39,786 nt of DNA from assembly GCA_022508745.1 (NCBI GenBank), contig JAFLUP010000018.1, positions 1 to 39,786 of the forward strand. Direction: 5' to 3'. Made by a program: the position numbers and the translations under genes. Origin of the DNA: Oscillospiraceae bacterium (GTDB lineage Bacteria; Bacillota; Clostridia; Oscillospirales; CAG-382). The notes under the pieces are model-generated. The model saw only the letters and a list, made by a program, of their open reading frames with translations, was not told where the DNA came from and ran no database searches. This document shows positions 8,537 through 18,617 of the stretch, one piece after another; the stretch's first letter is position 1, and each line of letters starts with the position of its first letter.

Positions 8537-10528
8537 TTGAAAAACGGTGTGCAACGGTTGATCGATGTGCTGGCGGCTTTGCTGCTGTTGAGCGCGGCGT
8601 CTCTGTGCCTTTACCGGTATTCGGTTCCCTTTGGGCTGCTGTTCAGCGCGTTGACGATCCTGTATGTCGCTTTCTATCTGTCGCGCCGATCTGAAGGCGG
8701 GTTGCATTTCTTCCGGTATTCCACTGGGGACATCTCCTCAGTGCTTGCGAACATCCTCAAAGCGGTGGACGCGCCGGTACTGATCGTCGGCAGCGGCGAC
8801 AAGGTCATCTGGGCGAACAAATGCTTTGAAGACCTGCCGGAGATGGCGTCCCATGTTCTGCTCCCCTCCACCAACAGCTTTCTCGACGGCGCGTTCACGT
8901 TTGCAAAGCTGGAAGAAGCGTACGAGGCGGGGCAGGATACCTTCGAGCAACGCACGGCGGCAGGATTCTACCGCGTCCGGATCATCGCACTGAAAACCAA
9001 AAGCAAGATCTACTACGCCACCTTCTGGGCGGAAGCGACCAAAGAATTTGAGCTACAGCAGGCATTGACGGACAACAACGCCATGATCGCCTTCATCGCG
9101 GTGGACAATGCCTCCGAGCTTTCCCAGAACGGAAGCGAGAACTTCCGCCTGACTGTCGCAAGGATCAACCTTGCGCTGACCGAGTGGGCGAAAAGCATGC
9201 AGGCCATCCTTCTGGAATATGAAGACGGCATGTTTTTGATGCTGTTCAATCACGACAACCTCGCCCGTATGGAGGAAAGCAAATTTTCCATCATCGACGA
9301 AGTTTCCGCGCTTTCTTCCGATAACAACAAGCTCCCGTTGACCATTTCCATCGGCGTTTCGGAGGAGGCGGGCACGCTCGCGGATAAACAGACCAGCGCC
9401 CAGAACGCGCTGCGTAACGCGCTCCAGCGCGGCGGCGCCACCGCCGTCATCAAGACGCGGGACGGCTACCGCAGTTTCGGCGGCAAAACAAAATCCGTCC
9501 AGCGGCAGACCAGCATCCGTTCCCGTATTTGCCGCGACCTGCTCATGGAACATATCCGCTCCAGCAGCAACGTGCTGGTGATGGGGCATCGGCGTCCGGA
9601 CTTCGATTCCATTGCGTCCAACGTCGGTATCGCCAAACTGGTGTCCTTCCTCGGGAAGCCGGTGCATATCGTCACCGACCGCAACGAGGGCAATATCGCC
9701 AACGCATTTCAAATGTTGAAGTCCCTCCCGGAATACGAGACCATGTTTGTGGACGCTCGCCGCGGAATGGATCTGATGACGCCGGATACGCTGCTGGTGA
9801 TCACAGACGCATCCAATCCCTCCCAGTTCTTCTCGGAAGATCTGTATCAAAGCGCGCGGCGCGTGATCGTGATTGACCATCATACGCTGGATAAGCATCT
9901 GGGCGAACAGGTTCTTACGCCCACCAATATCGATCCCAACGCTTCCAGTGCATCGGAGCTGGTCTGTGAAATTCTTGAGCTTTCCATCCCGGACGGCTTG
10001 CTGCAGACCGAGGAAGCGCAGCTGATGATGCTGGGTATCCTGCTGGATACGCAGTTCTTTGCCCGGGATACCGGTTCGCGTACCTTCCGCGCCTGTTCCT
10101 ACCTGCGCACCGCCGGGGCGGATCCTGCAAGGGCGAAGCTGCAGTTCAAGACGGACCCGGATGAATACGAGTGCATGGACCGCTTTGACCGTTCCCGTTA
10201 TTCCTTCCGGGATAAATTCATGATCGCTTATTATGACGGCGAGCGGGATGCGCGCAACATGGTCGCCGCCGCGAAATGCGCCGAAAGGCTTGTGGGGATT
10301 CAGGGCATCGCCGCCTCCTTCGTGCTGTACGCACAGGAATCCGGCATCTCCCTCTCCGCCCGTTCGGACGGCACCTTCAACGTCGTAAATATCGTCAGCC
10401 GGTTGGGCGGCGGCGGGCACTTCCAGTCTGCCGGCGCACGTCTGGTAAAGGACGGCGTTCCCGTGCAAAATATGAAAGTAGCGCGAGAAATGCTGGAAGA
10501 AGCCATCGACGACTATTTGCACCAATAG
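8537..10528 (+). CDS. gdpP: Cyclic-di-AMP phosphodiesterase (degenerate GGDEF, DHH-DHHA1)
   Basis: Two N-terminal TM helices, PAS-like segment, degenerate GGDEF, VMGHRRPDFDSIAS, VIDHHTLDKH, GGGGHFQSAGA; synteny gdpP-rplI-dnaB. TTG start at 8537 preceded by aggaggtg. Confidence 0.93.
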   Translation: MKNGVQRLIDVLAALLLLSAASLCLYRYSVPFGLLFSALTILYVAFYLSRRSEGGLHFFRYSTGDISSVLANILKAVDAPVLIVGSGDKVIWANKCFEDLPEMASHVLLPSTNSFLDGAFTFAKLEEAYEAGQDTFEQRTAAGFYRVRIIALKTKSKIYYATFWAEATKEFELQQALTDNNAMIAFIAVDNASELSQNGSENFRLTVARINLALTEWAKSMQAILLEYEDGMFLMLFNHDNLARMEESKFSIIDEVSALSSDNNKLPLTISIGVSEEAGTLADKQTSAQNALRNALQRGGATAVIKTRDGYRSFGGKTKSVQRQTSIRSRICRDLLMEHIRSSSNVLVMGHRRPDFDSIASNVGIAKLVSFLGKPVHIVTDRNEGNIANAFQMLKSLPEYETMFVDARRGMDLMTPDTLLVITDASNPSQFFSEDLYQSARRVIVIDHHTLDKHLGEQVLTPTNIDPNASSASELVCEILELSIPDGLLQTEEAQLMMLGILLDTQFFARDTGSRTFRACSYLRTAGADPARAKLQFKTDPDEYECMDRFDRSRYSFRDKFMIAYYDGERDARNMVAAAKCAERLVGIQGIAASFVLYAQESGISLSARSDGTFNVVNIVSRLGGGGHFQSAGARLVKDGVPVQNMKVAREMLEEAIDDYLHQ

Positions 10529-10552
10529 GATTTACAGAAAGGATAGACAGCA

Positions 10553-10996
10553 ATGAAAGTGATTTTGCTTCAGGACGTCAAAGCACAGGGGAAGAAGGGG
10601 GATCTGGTCAACGTATCCGACGGATACGCAAAGAACTTCCTGTTCCCGCGGAATCTGGCGAAGGTCGCGGATGCGCAAGTGCTGACGGAGTTAAAAAACC
10701 GCGAGGAATCCATCGCGTTCCGCGAAGCGGAGGACCGCAAAGCGGCGCAGGCACTCAAAGAAAAGCTGGAAAAAACCGTTTTGGTGTTCCAAACCACCGG
10801 CGGCGCGGACGGCAGGCTGTACGGCGCCGTCACCTCGAAGGACGTCAGCGAAAAACTGGAACAGGATCATCAGATCAAGATTGATAAAAAGAAGATCGAC
10901 GTGGGAACTACGATCAAGACGACGGGCGAGTTTAACGCGGAGATCAAGCTCTACCGAGAGATCGGCGCAACGCTCAAGATCGTCGTAAAGGCATAA
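10553..10996 (+). CDS. rplI: 50S ribosomal protein bL9
   Basis: [36 protein letters not shown]. Confidence 0.97.
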   Translation: MKVILLQDVKAQGKKGDLVNVSDGYAKNFLFPRNLAKVADAQVLTELKNREESIAFREAEDRKAAQALKEKLEKTVLVFQTTGGADGRLYGAVTSKDVSEKLEQDHQIKIDKKKIDVGTTIKTTGEFNAEIKLYREIGATLKIVVKA

Positions 10997-11000
10997 CGAG

Positions 11001-12371
11001 ATGGCGGAACTGGAAAGCATCCGCAGGATGCCTTATTCCGTCGAAGCGGAGCAGGCGATCCTCGGGACCATCCTCATGGATCCGCTGCGCTACGACGACG
11101 TTTCCTTCCTGACGCCGGATGAATTCTACCTCCCGCAGCATCAGCAGATCTTCGAGGCGATCACGAAAATGTTCCTTGCCGACCGGCAGGTGGACATTGT
11201 CACCCTCATTGACACGCTGACCCAAATGGGAACCTATACGGAGGGGGACGCGGGAAAGTATCTCAAAGCACTGGCAGATCTGGCGACGACCGCTTCCAAT
11301 ATCGGCGAATATGCGAAGATCGTGCAGGATAAAGCGCTTCTGCGAAAGCTGATTCATGCTTCGCAGGAGATCTCCGAAAACGCGTTCAGCGAGCTGGGAG
11401 ACGCCGCCGAGATCCTCGGAAAAGCGGAACAGAGCATCGCCGAGGTCACAGAGCGGAAAGCCGGGAAAGAGTTCGAGCATATCCGGGACGCGATCCTCCG
11501 CAATTACGATACGCTGCTGCAACTGAAAAACGACCCGGAATCCCTGATGGGGATCCGCACCAATTTCGAAATGCTGGACCGTGTTCTGTTGGGTCTCGGA
11601 AGCGGGAACTTGGTGATCGTCGGCGCGCGACCCGGCATGGGAAAGACCAGCTTTGCCATGAATATCGCCTGCAATGTGGCGAAAAGCACCAAGAAGGACG
11701 TTGCCATCTTCTCGCTGGAAATGACCACGGAGGAGCTTTCCTCCCGTCTGCTTTGCTCGGAAGCGCTGCTGGACAGCAAATGTATGCGAACCGGCAGGTT
11801 GTCGGATGACGAATGGAAGCGTCTGGGGGACGCCATGTCCGTCCTGAACGAGACGGAGATCTGGATCGACAATACCCCCCAGATCACGGTGGGCATGATG
11901 AAGTCCAAGCTGCGCAAGCTGAAGAACCTCGGTCTGGTCGTAGTCGATCATTTGCAGCTCATGAACGGCGAGGGAAAGAATCGGGAAAACCGTGTATTAG
12001 AGGTCGCGCAGATCACCGGTTCGTTGAAGGTCATGGCAAAAGAGTTCGGTGTTCCGGTCATTCTTTGTTCCCAGCTTTCTCGTGGAACTAAAGAGCAGAA
12101 AGAGGGCAACAAAAAGCCGTCCCTGACCGATTTGCGCGAATCCGGTGCGATCGAGCAGGACGCCGATGTTGTGCTGCTTCTCCACCGCGCGGAGTATTAT
12201 AAAGTTGCCGATCACAATGCGGAGGAACTTTCCGACCATGAAATGTGCGACTGTATCGTGGCAAAAAACCGTCACGGTACCATCGGAAATGTTCGGCTTG
12301 CGTGGTACGGCAGGCATTTCCGCTTTGTGACGGCCGATGAACGGGAGGATTCCGGCGGTGCGGAGGCATAG
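11001..12371 (+). CDS. dnaB: Replicative DNA helicase
   Basis: MAELESIRRMPYSVEAEQAILGTIL..., Walker A GARPGMGKTSFAMNIA, SQLSRGTKEQ. Confidence 0.97.
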   Translation: MAELESIRRMPYSVEAEQAILGTILMDPLRYDDVSFLTPDEFYLPQHQQIFEAITKMFLADRQVDIVTLIDTLTQMGTYTEGDAGKYLKALADLATTASNIGEYAKIVQDKALLRKLIHASQEISENAFSELGDAAEILGKAEQSIAEVTERKAGKEFEHIRDAILRNYDTLLQLKNDPESLMGIRTNFEMLDRVLLGLGSGNLVIVGARPGMGKTSFAMNIACNVAKSTKKDVAIFSLEMTTEELSSRLLCSEALLDSKCMRTGRLSDDEWKRLGDAMSVLNETEIWIDNTPQITVGMMKSKLRKLKNLGLVVVDHLQLMNGEGKNRENRVLEVAQITGSLKVMAKEFGVPVILCSQLSRGTKEQKEGNKKPSLTDLRESGAIEQDADVVLLLHRAEYYKVADHNAEELSDHEMCDCIVAKNRHGTIGNVRLAWYGRHFRFVTADEREDSGGAEA

Positions 12372-13740
12372 CGCGGAAGAAGCGATCCTCGCATACTTGC
12401 GCGAAAATGCGCTTTTGGAGCAGGGGATGCACGTCTGCGTGTGCTTTTCCGGCGGAGTGGATTCGTCGGTGCTTCTGCACCTGCTGTTTTCCCTGCGAGA
12501 GGAACTGGGTTTGCGCCTTTCCGCCTGTCATTTCCATCACGGGATCCGTGGGGAAGAGGCCGATCGGGATGAAGCCTTTTGCGCGTCCGTCTGCCGGGAG
12601 CTGGACATTCCGCTCTATCACGGCGCTGCCGATGTGCCGGCGCTTGTCCGCCGGACCGGAAAGTCGCCGGAGGAAGCGGCGCGGGACGCGCGTTACGATT
12701 GGTTTGCAGTTCTTGGAAAAAAAGAAGGAATTGATCGTTTTGCAACTGCGCATCATAAAAACGATCAGGCAGAAACGGTGCTGTTCCGCCTGCTTCGCGG
12801 GACGACGGTCGCCGGTTTGCGGGGCATCCCTCCGAAACGCGGGGACGTGATCCGCCCGCTGCTCTGTCTCTCCCGCGGGGAGATCGAGGCCTACGCCCGG
12901 GAACATGGGATCGCCTATTGCACGGACGTAACAAATTTTTCCGAAAAACATACTCGCAATTATATCCGCATGACCTTGCTTCCCGCAATGGAGCGGGTCA
13001 ATCCCGCCGCGACGGAAGCGATCCTCCGATTGTCCCGCTATGCGTCGGAGGACGAAGACGCTCTGTCCGCGATGCTGCCGCCGCATGCGGTTCCGCAGCA
13101 GGTCGCAGGTCTGCCTGCTGCGCTTCTGCGCCGCGTGGTCGCAAGGAATTTCACGTTGGAAACCGGCAAAACGCTCTGTTACACGCATCTGGATGAACTC
13201 TGCCGCGCCGTTGCGACGGGGAAGGACGGGTTCATCGGGTTGCCCGGCGGCTACCGTGCGGTACTTTCCGGCGGAACACTTCGCTACGAGGCTGCCACAC
13301 AGGAACCGCTTCCTCCTCTGGACCCTGGCGTCCTGCGAGAGGGAACCACGCTGCTCTGCGGCGGCGCTCTGCGCGTCACGATGCGGAGAAGCGGAGAGCC
13401 GATTTCTGTCCGTCCGTCCCCAGACGGGGAATTTGTTTACAATTTATCAATAGAGATCCCCTTGTCTTGCAGTGGAATTTGTGGCATGATTCGTTATAGA
13501 TGCCGTCAGAATGGGGATCGTCTTCGTGTGCGCGGCGTCAACCGCAGCGTGAAGAAACTGTTTTCCGAAAGTAAGATCCCGGTTCCTTTGCGGGAACGGA
13601 TCCCTGTTTTTTATGATGATAAAGGCGTGTTCTGTATCCCGTTCGTCGGGGTAGCGGATCGCGCGTATGTGCAGGAGCGGCGCTCCGCATCCTTCATACT
13701 TCAAGTGGAAATTGCCGATAGGCTGCCCGAAAGGTGGTAG
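12358..13740 (+). CDS. tilS: tRNA(Ile)-lysidine synthase
   Basis: PP-loop [28 protein letters not shown] start at 12358 has GGAGG (12344-12348) 9 nt upstream, giving a 14-nt overlap with dnaB; track ATG 12337 is an alternative. Confidence 0.92.
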   Translation: MRRHSAEEAILAYLRENALLEQGMHVCVCFSGGVDSSVLLHLLFSLREELGLRLSACHFHHGIRGEEADRDEAFCASVCRELDIPLYHGAADVPALVRRTGKSPEEAARDARYDWFAVLGKKEGIDRFATAHHKNDQAETVLFRLLRGTTVAGLRGIPPKRGDVIRPLLCLSRGEIEAYAREHGIAYCTDVTNFSEKHTRNYIRMTLLPAMERVNPAATEAILRLSRYASEDEDALSAMLPPHAVPQQVAGLPAALLRRVVARNFTLETGKTLCYTHLDELCRAVATGKDGFIGLPGGYRAVLSGGTLRYEAATQEPLPPLDPGVLREGTTLLCGGALRVTMRRSGEPISVRPSPDGEFVYNLSIEIPLSCSGICGMIRYRCRQNGDRLRVRGVNRSVKKLFSESKIPVPLRERIPVFYDDKGVFCIPFVGVADRAYVQERRSASFILQVEIADRLPERW

Positions 13741-13747
13741 AATACCG

Positions 13748-15721
13748 ATGAAGAGTAACAAAAAATCCTTACTTGTATGGCTGATCGTGATCGCGCTTGC
13801 GGTGGTCTTTGTCAGCGCGCTGCTCAGCGGCAGCGGCGCGGAAGAGGTCACCTACGGTGAGGTGCTGTATATGTTCCGAAACGAGGAGATCCGCGCCGCA
13901 GAGATCGACCGCAGCGGCACGCTGATGTTTGAGACGCCCAACGGCGTTTACCGGCACAAGCTGCGGGATGTGGAGCTCTTCCATGAACATTTGCAGAAAG
14001 AGATCGACCGTCTCATCAAGAACGGTACGCTGGATCCTAAAGCCTTTGACGTCGCATCCGCAGAAGTCTCTATCTGGGTGCAGTTGCTTCCGTATCTGCT
14101 CGTAGTGGGTATGTTCATCTTCGTCTGGTGGTTCTTCATCGCCAAGACCTCCAAAGGCGGGTCCGGCGGTTTAGGCGGGCGGATGAATTCCTTCAGCAAA
14201 GCCCGTACCAAGCTGGGCGCGGACGAGAAGAACAAGGTGTTCTTCCGGGACGTCGCTGGCGCAGACGAAGAAAAAGAAGAACTGCGCGAGGTGGTGGAAT
14301 TCCTCAAACAGCCCAGCAAATTCTCCGATCTGGGAGCAAGGATCCCGAAGGGCGTCCTGCTGATCGGCCCTCCGGGTACCGGTAAAACCCTGCTTGCCAA
14401 GGCAGTAGCAGGGGAGAGTGGTGTGCCGTTCTATTCCATTTCCGGCTCCGATTTCGTGGAAATGTATGTGGGCGTGGGTGCATCCCGCGTGCGCGATTTG
14501 TTTGAGACCGCCAAGAAGACCGCTCCGTGTATCATCTTTATTGATGAGATCGACGCCGTCGGACGCCACAGAGGCGCCGGCTGGGGCGGCGGTCATGACG
14601 AGCGGGAACAGACCCTCAACCAGTTGCTGGTGGAAATGGACGGCTTTGGCGTCAATGACGGCGTGATCGTGATTGCCGCGACCAACCGTCCGGATATTCT
14701 GGACCCCGCGCTGATGCGTCCGGGTCGGTTCGACCGTCAGGTAACGGTCAATCTGCCGGACCTCAAGGGTCGTGCGGCGATCCTGCGGGTGCACGCAAAG
14801 AAGAAACCGATGGGCGAGGACGTGGATCTGGACGTGGTGGCGAAATCCACCGTCGGCATGACCGGTGCGGATCTTTCCAATGTCCTCAATGAAGCGGCGC
14901 TGCTGGCCGCACGGAGGAAGAAGTCCGTCATCAATATGTCGGACATCGAGGATGCGACCCTCAAGGTGATTGTCGGTCCGCAGAAGCGCTCTCTGGTGAT
15001 CACGCCGGAGGAGAAACGCAAGACTGCTTACCACGAGGCAGGGCATGCCATCGTCGGGCATCTGCTCCCGACTCAGGATCCGATTCATCAGATCTCCATC
15101 ATTCCCAGCGGACGTGCGTTGGGGTATACGCTTTCGCTTCCGTCCACGGATCGGACCAGCGTGTTCCGTAACCAGCTCAAAGAAGAGATCGCCACGCTGC
15201 TGGCAGGTCGCCAGGCGGAGCTGATCATCCTCGGGGATATGTCCGCAGGCGCCTCTGAAGATATCAAGCGTGCCAGCGAGATCGCCCGGAAGATGGTCAC
15301 GCGGTTCGGTATGAGCGACCGGCTTGGTCCCATCGTGTACGGCAACTCCAACGACGAAGTGTTCCTCGGCAGAGATTTCAACCATACCAAGGATTACTCC
15401 GAGGAGGTCGCCGCGGCAATCGACGAAGAAGTGCACCGCATCATCGACGAAGCGGCACAGCTGGCGGACCGTCTGCTCAAAGAGAACATCAAGGTGATGC
15501 ATTTCATTGCAGATTACCTCATCAAGCATGAGACCATGGACGCAGAACAGTTCCGGCTCTGCTTTGAGGAAGATGTGACGGAGGAACGGCTCATCGCAGT
15601 GACCGAGCGGAAAAAGGACGCGAATCGCGAAGAGAACCGCGCCCGCCGCGAAAGCAACGAAAAGACAAACAGCGCGCCTGTCGAGTCGGAACAGCCCGGT
15701 CAGGACGGAGATTTCTCATAA
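13748..15721 (+). CDS. ftsH: ATP-dependent zinc metalloprotease FtsH
   Basis: Two TM helices, [15 protein letters not shown] aaaggtgg before ATG 13748. Confidence 0.97.
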   Translation: MKSNKKSLLVWLIVIALAVVFVSALLSGSGAEEVTYGEVLYMFRNEEIRAAEIDRSGTLMFETPNGVYRHKLRDVELFHEHLQKEIDRLIKNGTLDPKAFDVASAEVSIWVQLLPYLLVVGMFIFVWWFFIAKTSKGGSGGLGGRMNSFSKARTKLGADEKNKVFFRDVAGADEEKEELREVVEFLKQPSKFSDLGARIPKGVLLIGPPGTGKTLLAKAVAGESGVPFYSISGSDFVEMYVGVGASRVRDLFETAKKTAPCIIFIDEIDAVGRHRGAGWGGGHDEREQTLNQLLVEMDGFGVNDGVIVIAATNRPDILDPALMRPGRFDRQVTVNLPDLKGRAAILRVHAKKKPMGEDVDLDVVAKSTVGMTGADLSNVLNEAALLAARRKKSVINMSDIEDATLKVIVGPQKRSLVITPEEKRKTAYHEAGHAIVGHLLPTQDPIHQISIIPSGRALGYTLSLPSTDRTSVFRNQLKEEIATLLAGRQAELIILGDMSAGASEDIKRASEIARKMVTRFGMSDRLGPIVYGNSNDEVFLGRDFNHTKDYSEEVAAAIDEEVHRIIDEAAQLADRLLKENIKVMHFIADYLIKHETMDAEQFRLCFEEDVTEERLIAVTERKKDANREENRARRESNEKTNSAPVESEQPGQDGDFS

Positions 15722-15737
15722 CTTCTCATAGCACAAA

Positions 15738-15774
15738 AAAAGCGGGAGGCATCGCCTGATTGTCTCCTGCTTTT
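15738..15774 (+). terminator. Rho-independent-like terminator after ftsH
   Basis: AAAAGCGGGAG...CTCCTGCTTTT stem (one G:T) with 15-nt loop. Confidence 0.65.
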
Positions 15775-15846
15775 GAATAGTCGGCGGCGATAGCGGCGAA
15801 ACTCCTATTGCCAAGCTGCGAGATCTCGTTTGAAAGGAAAAGGAAT

Positions 15847-17142
15847 ATGGGAAAAGAACAAAATGCAAATCAACTGTTCCCACCGATAGAACCGCAGGAC
15901 GACGTCATTTCGATAGAGGACGATACGGATTCTCTTCCGCCGAAGAAGCGAAAGTTCGGACGATGGATCCAAATTGTACTGATCTGTCTCTTTGTTTCCA
16001 CCATTTTGCTGGCCGTTTTTCTGTTTTTGAGTACCCTGCGGCGCGATGACGGCGCTCCCGACGCGTCTTCTGTTCCCGTTCAAAGCGAGGAAACGTCGGA
16101 GCAGAGCGAACAAACCGAGGAAGTATCCGAGGAGACGTCGGAGGAGGTAACTTCCGAAGTCAGCGAACCGCAGGCGGAGGACGATTCCCACGGCTGGATC
16201 ATCAACTCGATGGGATACACCTATCTGTATCACGGCGTCGGCGTAGAGCAGTTCAATTACAGCGCTGCCACGTTGGAACGCTACCTCGAGAGCATCCGCT
16301 CCCTTGCGGCAATGGTGCCGGAGGGAACCTCCGTTTACTGTATGCCGGTTCCCACCCGCATCGGGTTCTTATACGCGGAGATCGACGACGAGGTCAAGCG
16401 CGAGGATGATTTCTTCAATTCCTGGCAGGAGACATTCCTGAACACGGTAGAGGACAATCTGCGCCCGCAGGTCTCTGTCGTCAATCTGTACGAATCCTTT
16501 TCAGAGGCATATCAAGCGGGGGAAGAGCTCTTTTTCCGGACAGACAAGAACTGGACGTCGGACGCCGCTTATCTGGCATATCAGCGCTATTGTTATGCCA
16601 GCGGCATCTTGCCGGCAGCCCTTTCCGATTATGATGAAAAGCGCATAGAAGGCTTTCTCGGCTCCTTTTATCTGGCAACCGGCGCGGAACAGCTGCGCAA
16701 CCATGCCGACCTGTTCCGCTACTATCAAAACGAGCATACCGTCGCCAGCAAGGTGATCCTTTACAGCGGCGGATCGGTCTATAAGAGCTATTGCCTTGCC
16801 GGAAACGCGGTGTCAGGCGTTTCCTCGGCATATTCCGTCTATCTCGGTACGGAAGGAGCGCGTTTTCAGATCGAATCCCCCTGCACGACCGGGAGAAAGC
16901 TGCTGGTAGTGGGCGACGGGAGCGCCGCCGCCATGCTTCCGTTTTTGATCGAGAATTATTCGGAGATTCAATATGTCAATGTCGTGTCCTACAGGGACGA
17001 CTTTTCCGATCTGTTTTCGTCGAACACCTTCCATGACGTGCTCTTTGTTTCCTATGTGACCAATACCGTGAAAGGAGAATACCCGCAGCATCTGGCGGCA
17101 ATGGCGGGGATCTTGCAGGAGGATGAACAAACAAACGGTTAG
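15847..17142 (+). CDS. Membrane-anchored DHHW-family-like (AlgX/AlgJ-type SGNH fold) protein with acidic Ser/Glu linker
   Basis: N-terminal TM IQIVLICLFVSTILLAVFLFLS; SEETSEQSEQTEEVSEETSEEVTSEVSE linker; FFRTDKNWTSDAAYLAYQ resembles the DHHW signature region. Confidence 0.65.
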   Translation: MGKEQNANQLFPPIEPQDDVISIEDDTDSLPPKKRKFGRWIQIVLICLFVSTILLAVFLFLSTLRRDDGAPDASSVPVQSEETSEQSEQTEEVSEETSEEVTSEVSEPQAEDDSHGWIINSMGYTYLYHGVGVEQFNYSAATLERYLESIRSLAAMVPEGTSVYCMPVPTRIGFLYAEIDDEVKREDDFFNSWQETFLNTVEDNLRPQVSVVNLYESFSEAYQAGEELFFRTDKNWTSDAAYLAYQRYCYASGILPAALSDYDEKRIEGFLGSFYLATGAEQLRNHADLFRYYQNEHTVASKVILYSGGSVYKSYCLAGNAVSGVSSAYSVYLGTEGARFQIESPCTTGRKLLVVGDGSAAAMLPFLIENYSEIQYVNVVSYRDDFSDLFSSNTFHDVLFVSYVTNTVKGEYPQHLAAMAGILQEDEQTNG

Positions 17143-17917
17143 CGGATTTGTATCCGTAAAAAGTATCTTAACGGCCGGGAGCAGGGAAGTCTATCGTCTG
17201 TTTCTGGAAAAAGAACGGTACGAGATGGTTTCCCGTTCCGGCTTCCACGCCGCGGAAAAACGGCAGTATGAATGGCTGCACGCTGCCGGTATCCCGGTGG
17301 AGTACATGGAAAAGGACGCGTTTTCCGCGTTGGTCGGCAGCGCCACTGCCGGCGGCATCGCGGCGGAGGTAGGCGAGCGGCGGTTTGCCCCGTTGGAAAC
17401 CGTCCTGCAAAAAAAGAACGGGTATTTCACCGTTCTGGATGGGATCGAGGATCCTTTCAATTTCGGGTACGCACTGCGCGCACTGTATGCCGCCGGTGTA
17501 GACGGCGTGATCCTGCCGGAGCGCAACTTCTTCACGGCGACGGAAGCGGTGGTTCGCTCGTCCGCAGGCGCATCGGAGCTGCTTTCCTGCTGTACCGTGT
17601 CGGATCTGCGGGAAGCCTGCCAAAAGATGAAAGAACAAGACATTTTTCTGGTTGCTACCGCCAAAACGGAGCGCGCCAGAGATCTTTACCGTTCCTCCTT
17701 CCGCAGACCGCTCTGCGTAGTTTACGGCGGGGAGAAGCGAGGGATCTCCGCCGGTGTTATGGAGCTGTGTGACGCCGTTGTCAAGATCAAATATCCCCGC
17801 GCCTGTCATTACTCACTCCCGGCGTGCGGCGCCATCTCCATCATTTCTTTTGAGATCGGGCGGCGGCTGGAGAGCTCCGGCAGACATCACGGAGCAGCTC
17901 ATTCATCCGGTATATAG
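17123..17917 (+). CDS. TrmH-family (SPOUT) RNA methyltransferase
   Basis: DGIEDPFNFGYALRALYAAGVDGVILP, VVYGGEKRGISAGV; overlaps upstream CDS by 20 nt. Confidence 0.88.
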   Translation: MNKQTVSGFVSVKSILTAGSREVYRLFLEKERYEMVSRSGFHAAEKRQYEWLHAAGIPVEYMEKDAFSALVGSATAGGIAAEVGERRFAPLETVLQKKNGYFTVLDGIEDPFNFGYALRALYAAGVDGVILPERNFFTATEAVVRSSAGASELLSCCTVSDLREACQKMKEQDIFLVATAKTERARDLYRSSFRRPLCVVYGGEKRGISAGVMELCDAVVKIKYPRACHYSLPACGAISIISFEIGRRLESSGRHHGAAHSSGI

Positions 17918-18514
17918 GATCGGGACATCGCCTACGATCAGGGTTTCAGCGATCAAAAGATCAAAGGAGAGGGTATCCATGCAGGATTCCAGCGGCGCGA
18001 GGTAGTTGACCGTCACGCTGAAATGCAGGAAAACGCGGTGGAGCGTCTGGTTGATCCCGGCACTGTCAAGGGTACTTTTCAGTTCATTCGCGACATTTCC
18101 CGTGGAGACGGGACGGACATGGATCAGCGGCCCTCTACCGGAAAGCAATGCCGTGGAAGTCAGGTTTCCCAACGGGATACCAAAAGTATCGTTCCGGTAA
18201 TCCCGCAGTTCCGCAAGCAAACGCACGGTCAGTTCGGAAGCAAGCAGGGTCAATTCGTTGGAATGGATCCGGACGGCTGTAACGCGCCCGGACGCGTCCC
18301 TTTCCACGGTGACATATTCTTCCGCTCTGTCGCGTATCTCTTGATAGAGCGCGTTTTGCAGCGTCAGAGACAGCATGGCGTTGCCGGCGGTTTGCGCAAA
18401 TGCCTTCATCGCTTGCTCCAACCGTTTGGAAAACACGGCACAGCCGTAAAGCAGCAGTGCCGCCGTCAAAAACAGCAAAAACAAACATCTGTATTTTTTC
18501 CGTATTCTTTTCAT
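17903..18514 (-). CDS. yunB: Sporulation protein YunB-like
   Basis: MKRIRKKYRCLFLLFLTAALLLYGCAVF...GIPLGNLTSTALLSGRGPLIHVRPVSTGNVANELKSTLDSAGINQTLHRVFLHFSVTVNYLAPLES...IAETLIVGDVPILYTG. Confidence 0.85.
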   Translation of the reverse strand: MKRIRKKYRCLFLLFLTAALLLYGCAVFSKRLEQAMKAFAQTAGNAMLSLTLQNALYQEIRDRAEEYVTVERDASGRVTAVRIHSNELTLLASELTVRLLAELRDYRNDTFGIPLGNLTSTALLSGRGPLIHVRPVSTGNVANELKSTLDSAGINQTLHRVFLHFSVTVNYLAPLESCMDTLSFDLLIAETLIVGDVPILYTG

Positions 18515-18552
18515 AGCAGGCAGTTTTCTCCGTGTTTCAAATATCCTGCTTG

Positions 18553-18579
18553 ATTGTATGCCGCTGGCACAGCGGCTAT
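18553..18579 (-). promoter_or_regulatory. Sigma-E-like (sporulation) promoter for yunB
   Basis: Minus strand ATA (18579-18577) - 16 nt - CATACAAT (18560-18553), matching the known B. subtilis sigma-E pattern, 39 nt upstream of the start codon. Confidence 0.6.
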
Positions 18580-18617
18580 GCGCTGCCTGCAAAACTCGAA
18601 ATAGGGGAGGTTATATC

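Noticed and set aside
9053-10525. Minus-strand 490-aa ORF opposite gdpP
   Set aside because: Shadow ORF; composition rich in His/Arg/Gly typical of antisense reading.
14171-15529. Minus-strand 452-aa ORF opposite ftsH
   Set aside because: Shadow ORF of a clear FtsH gene.
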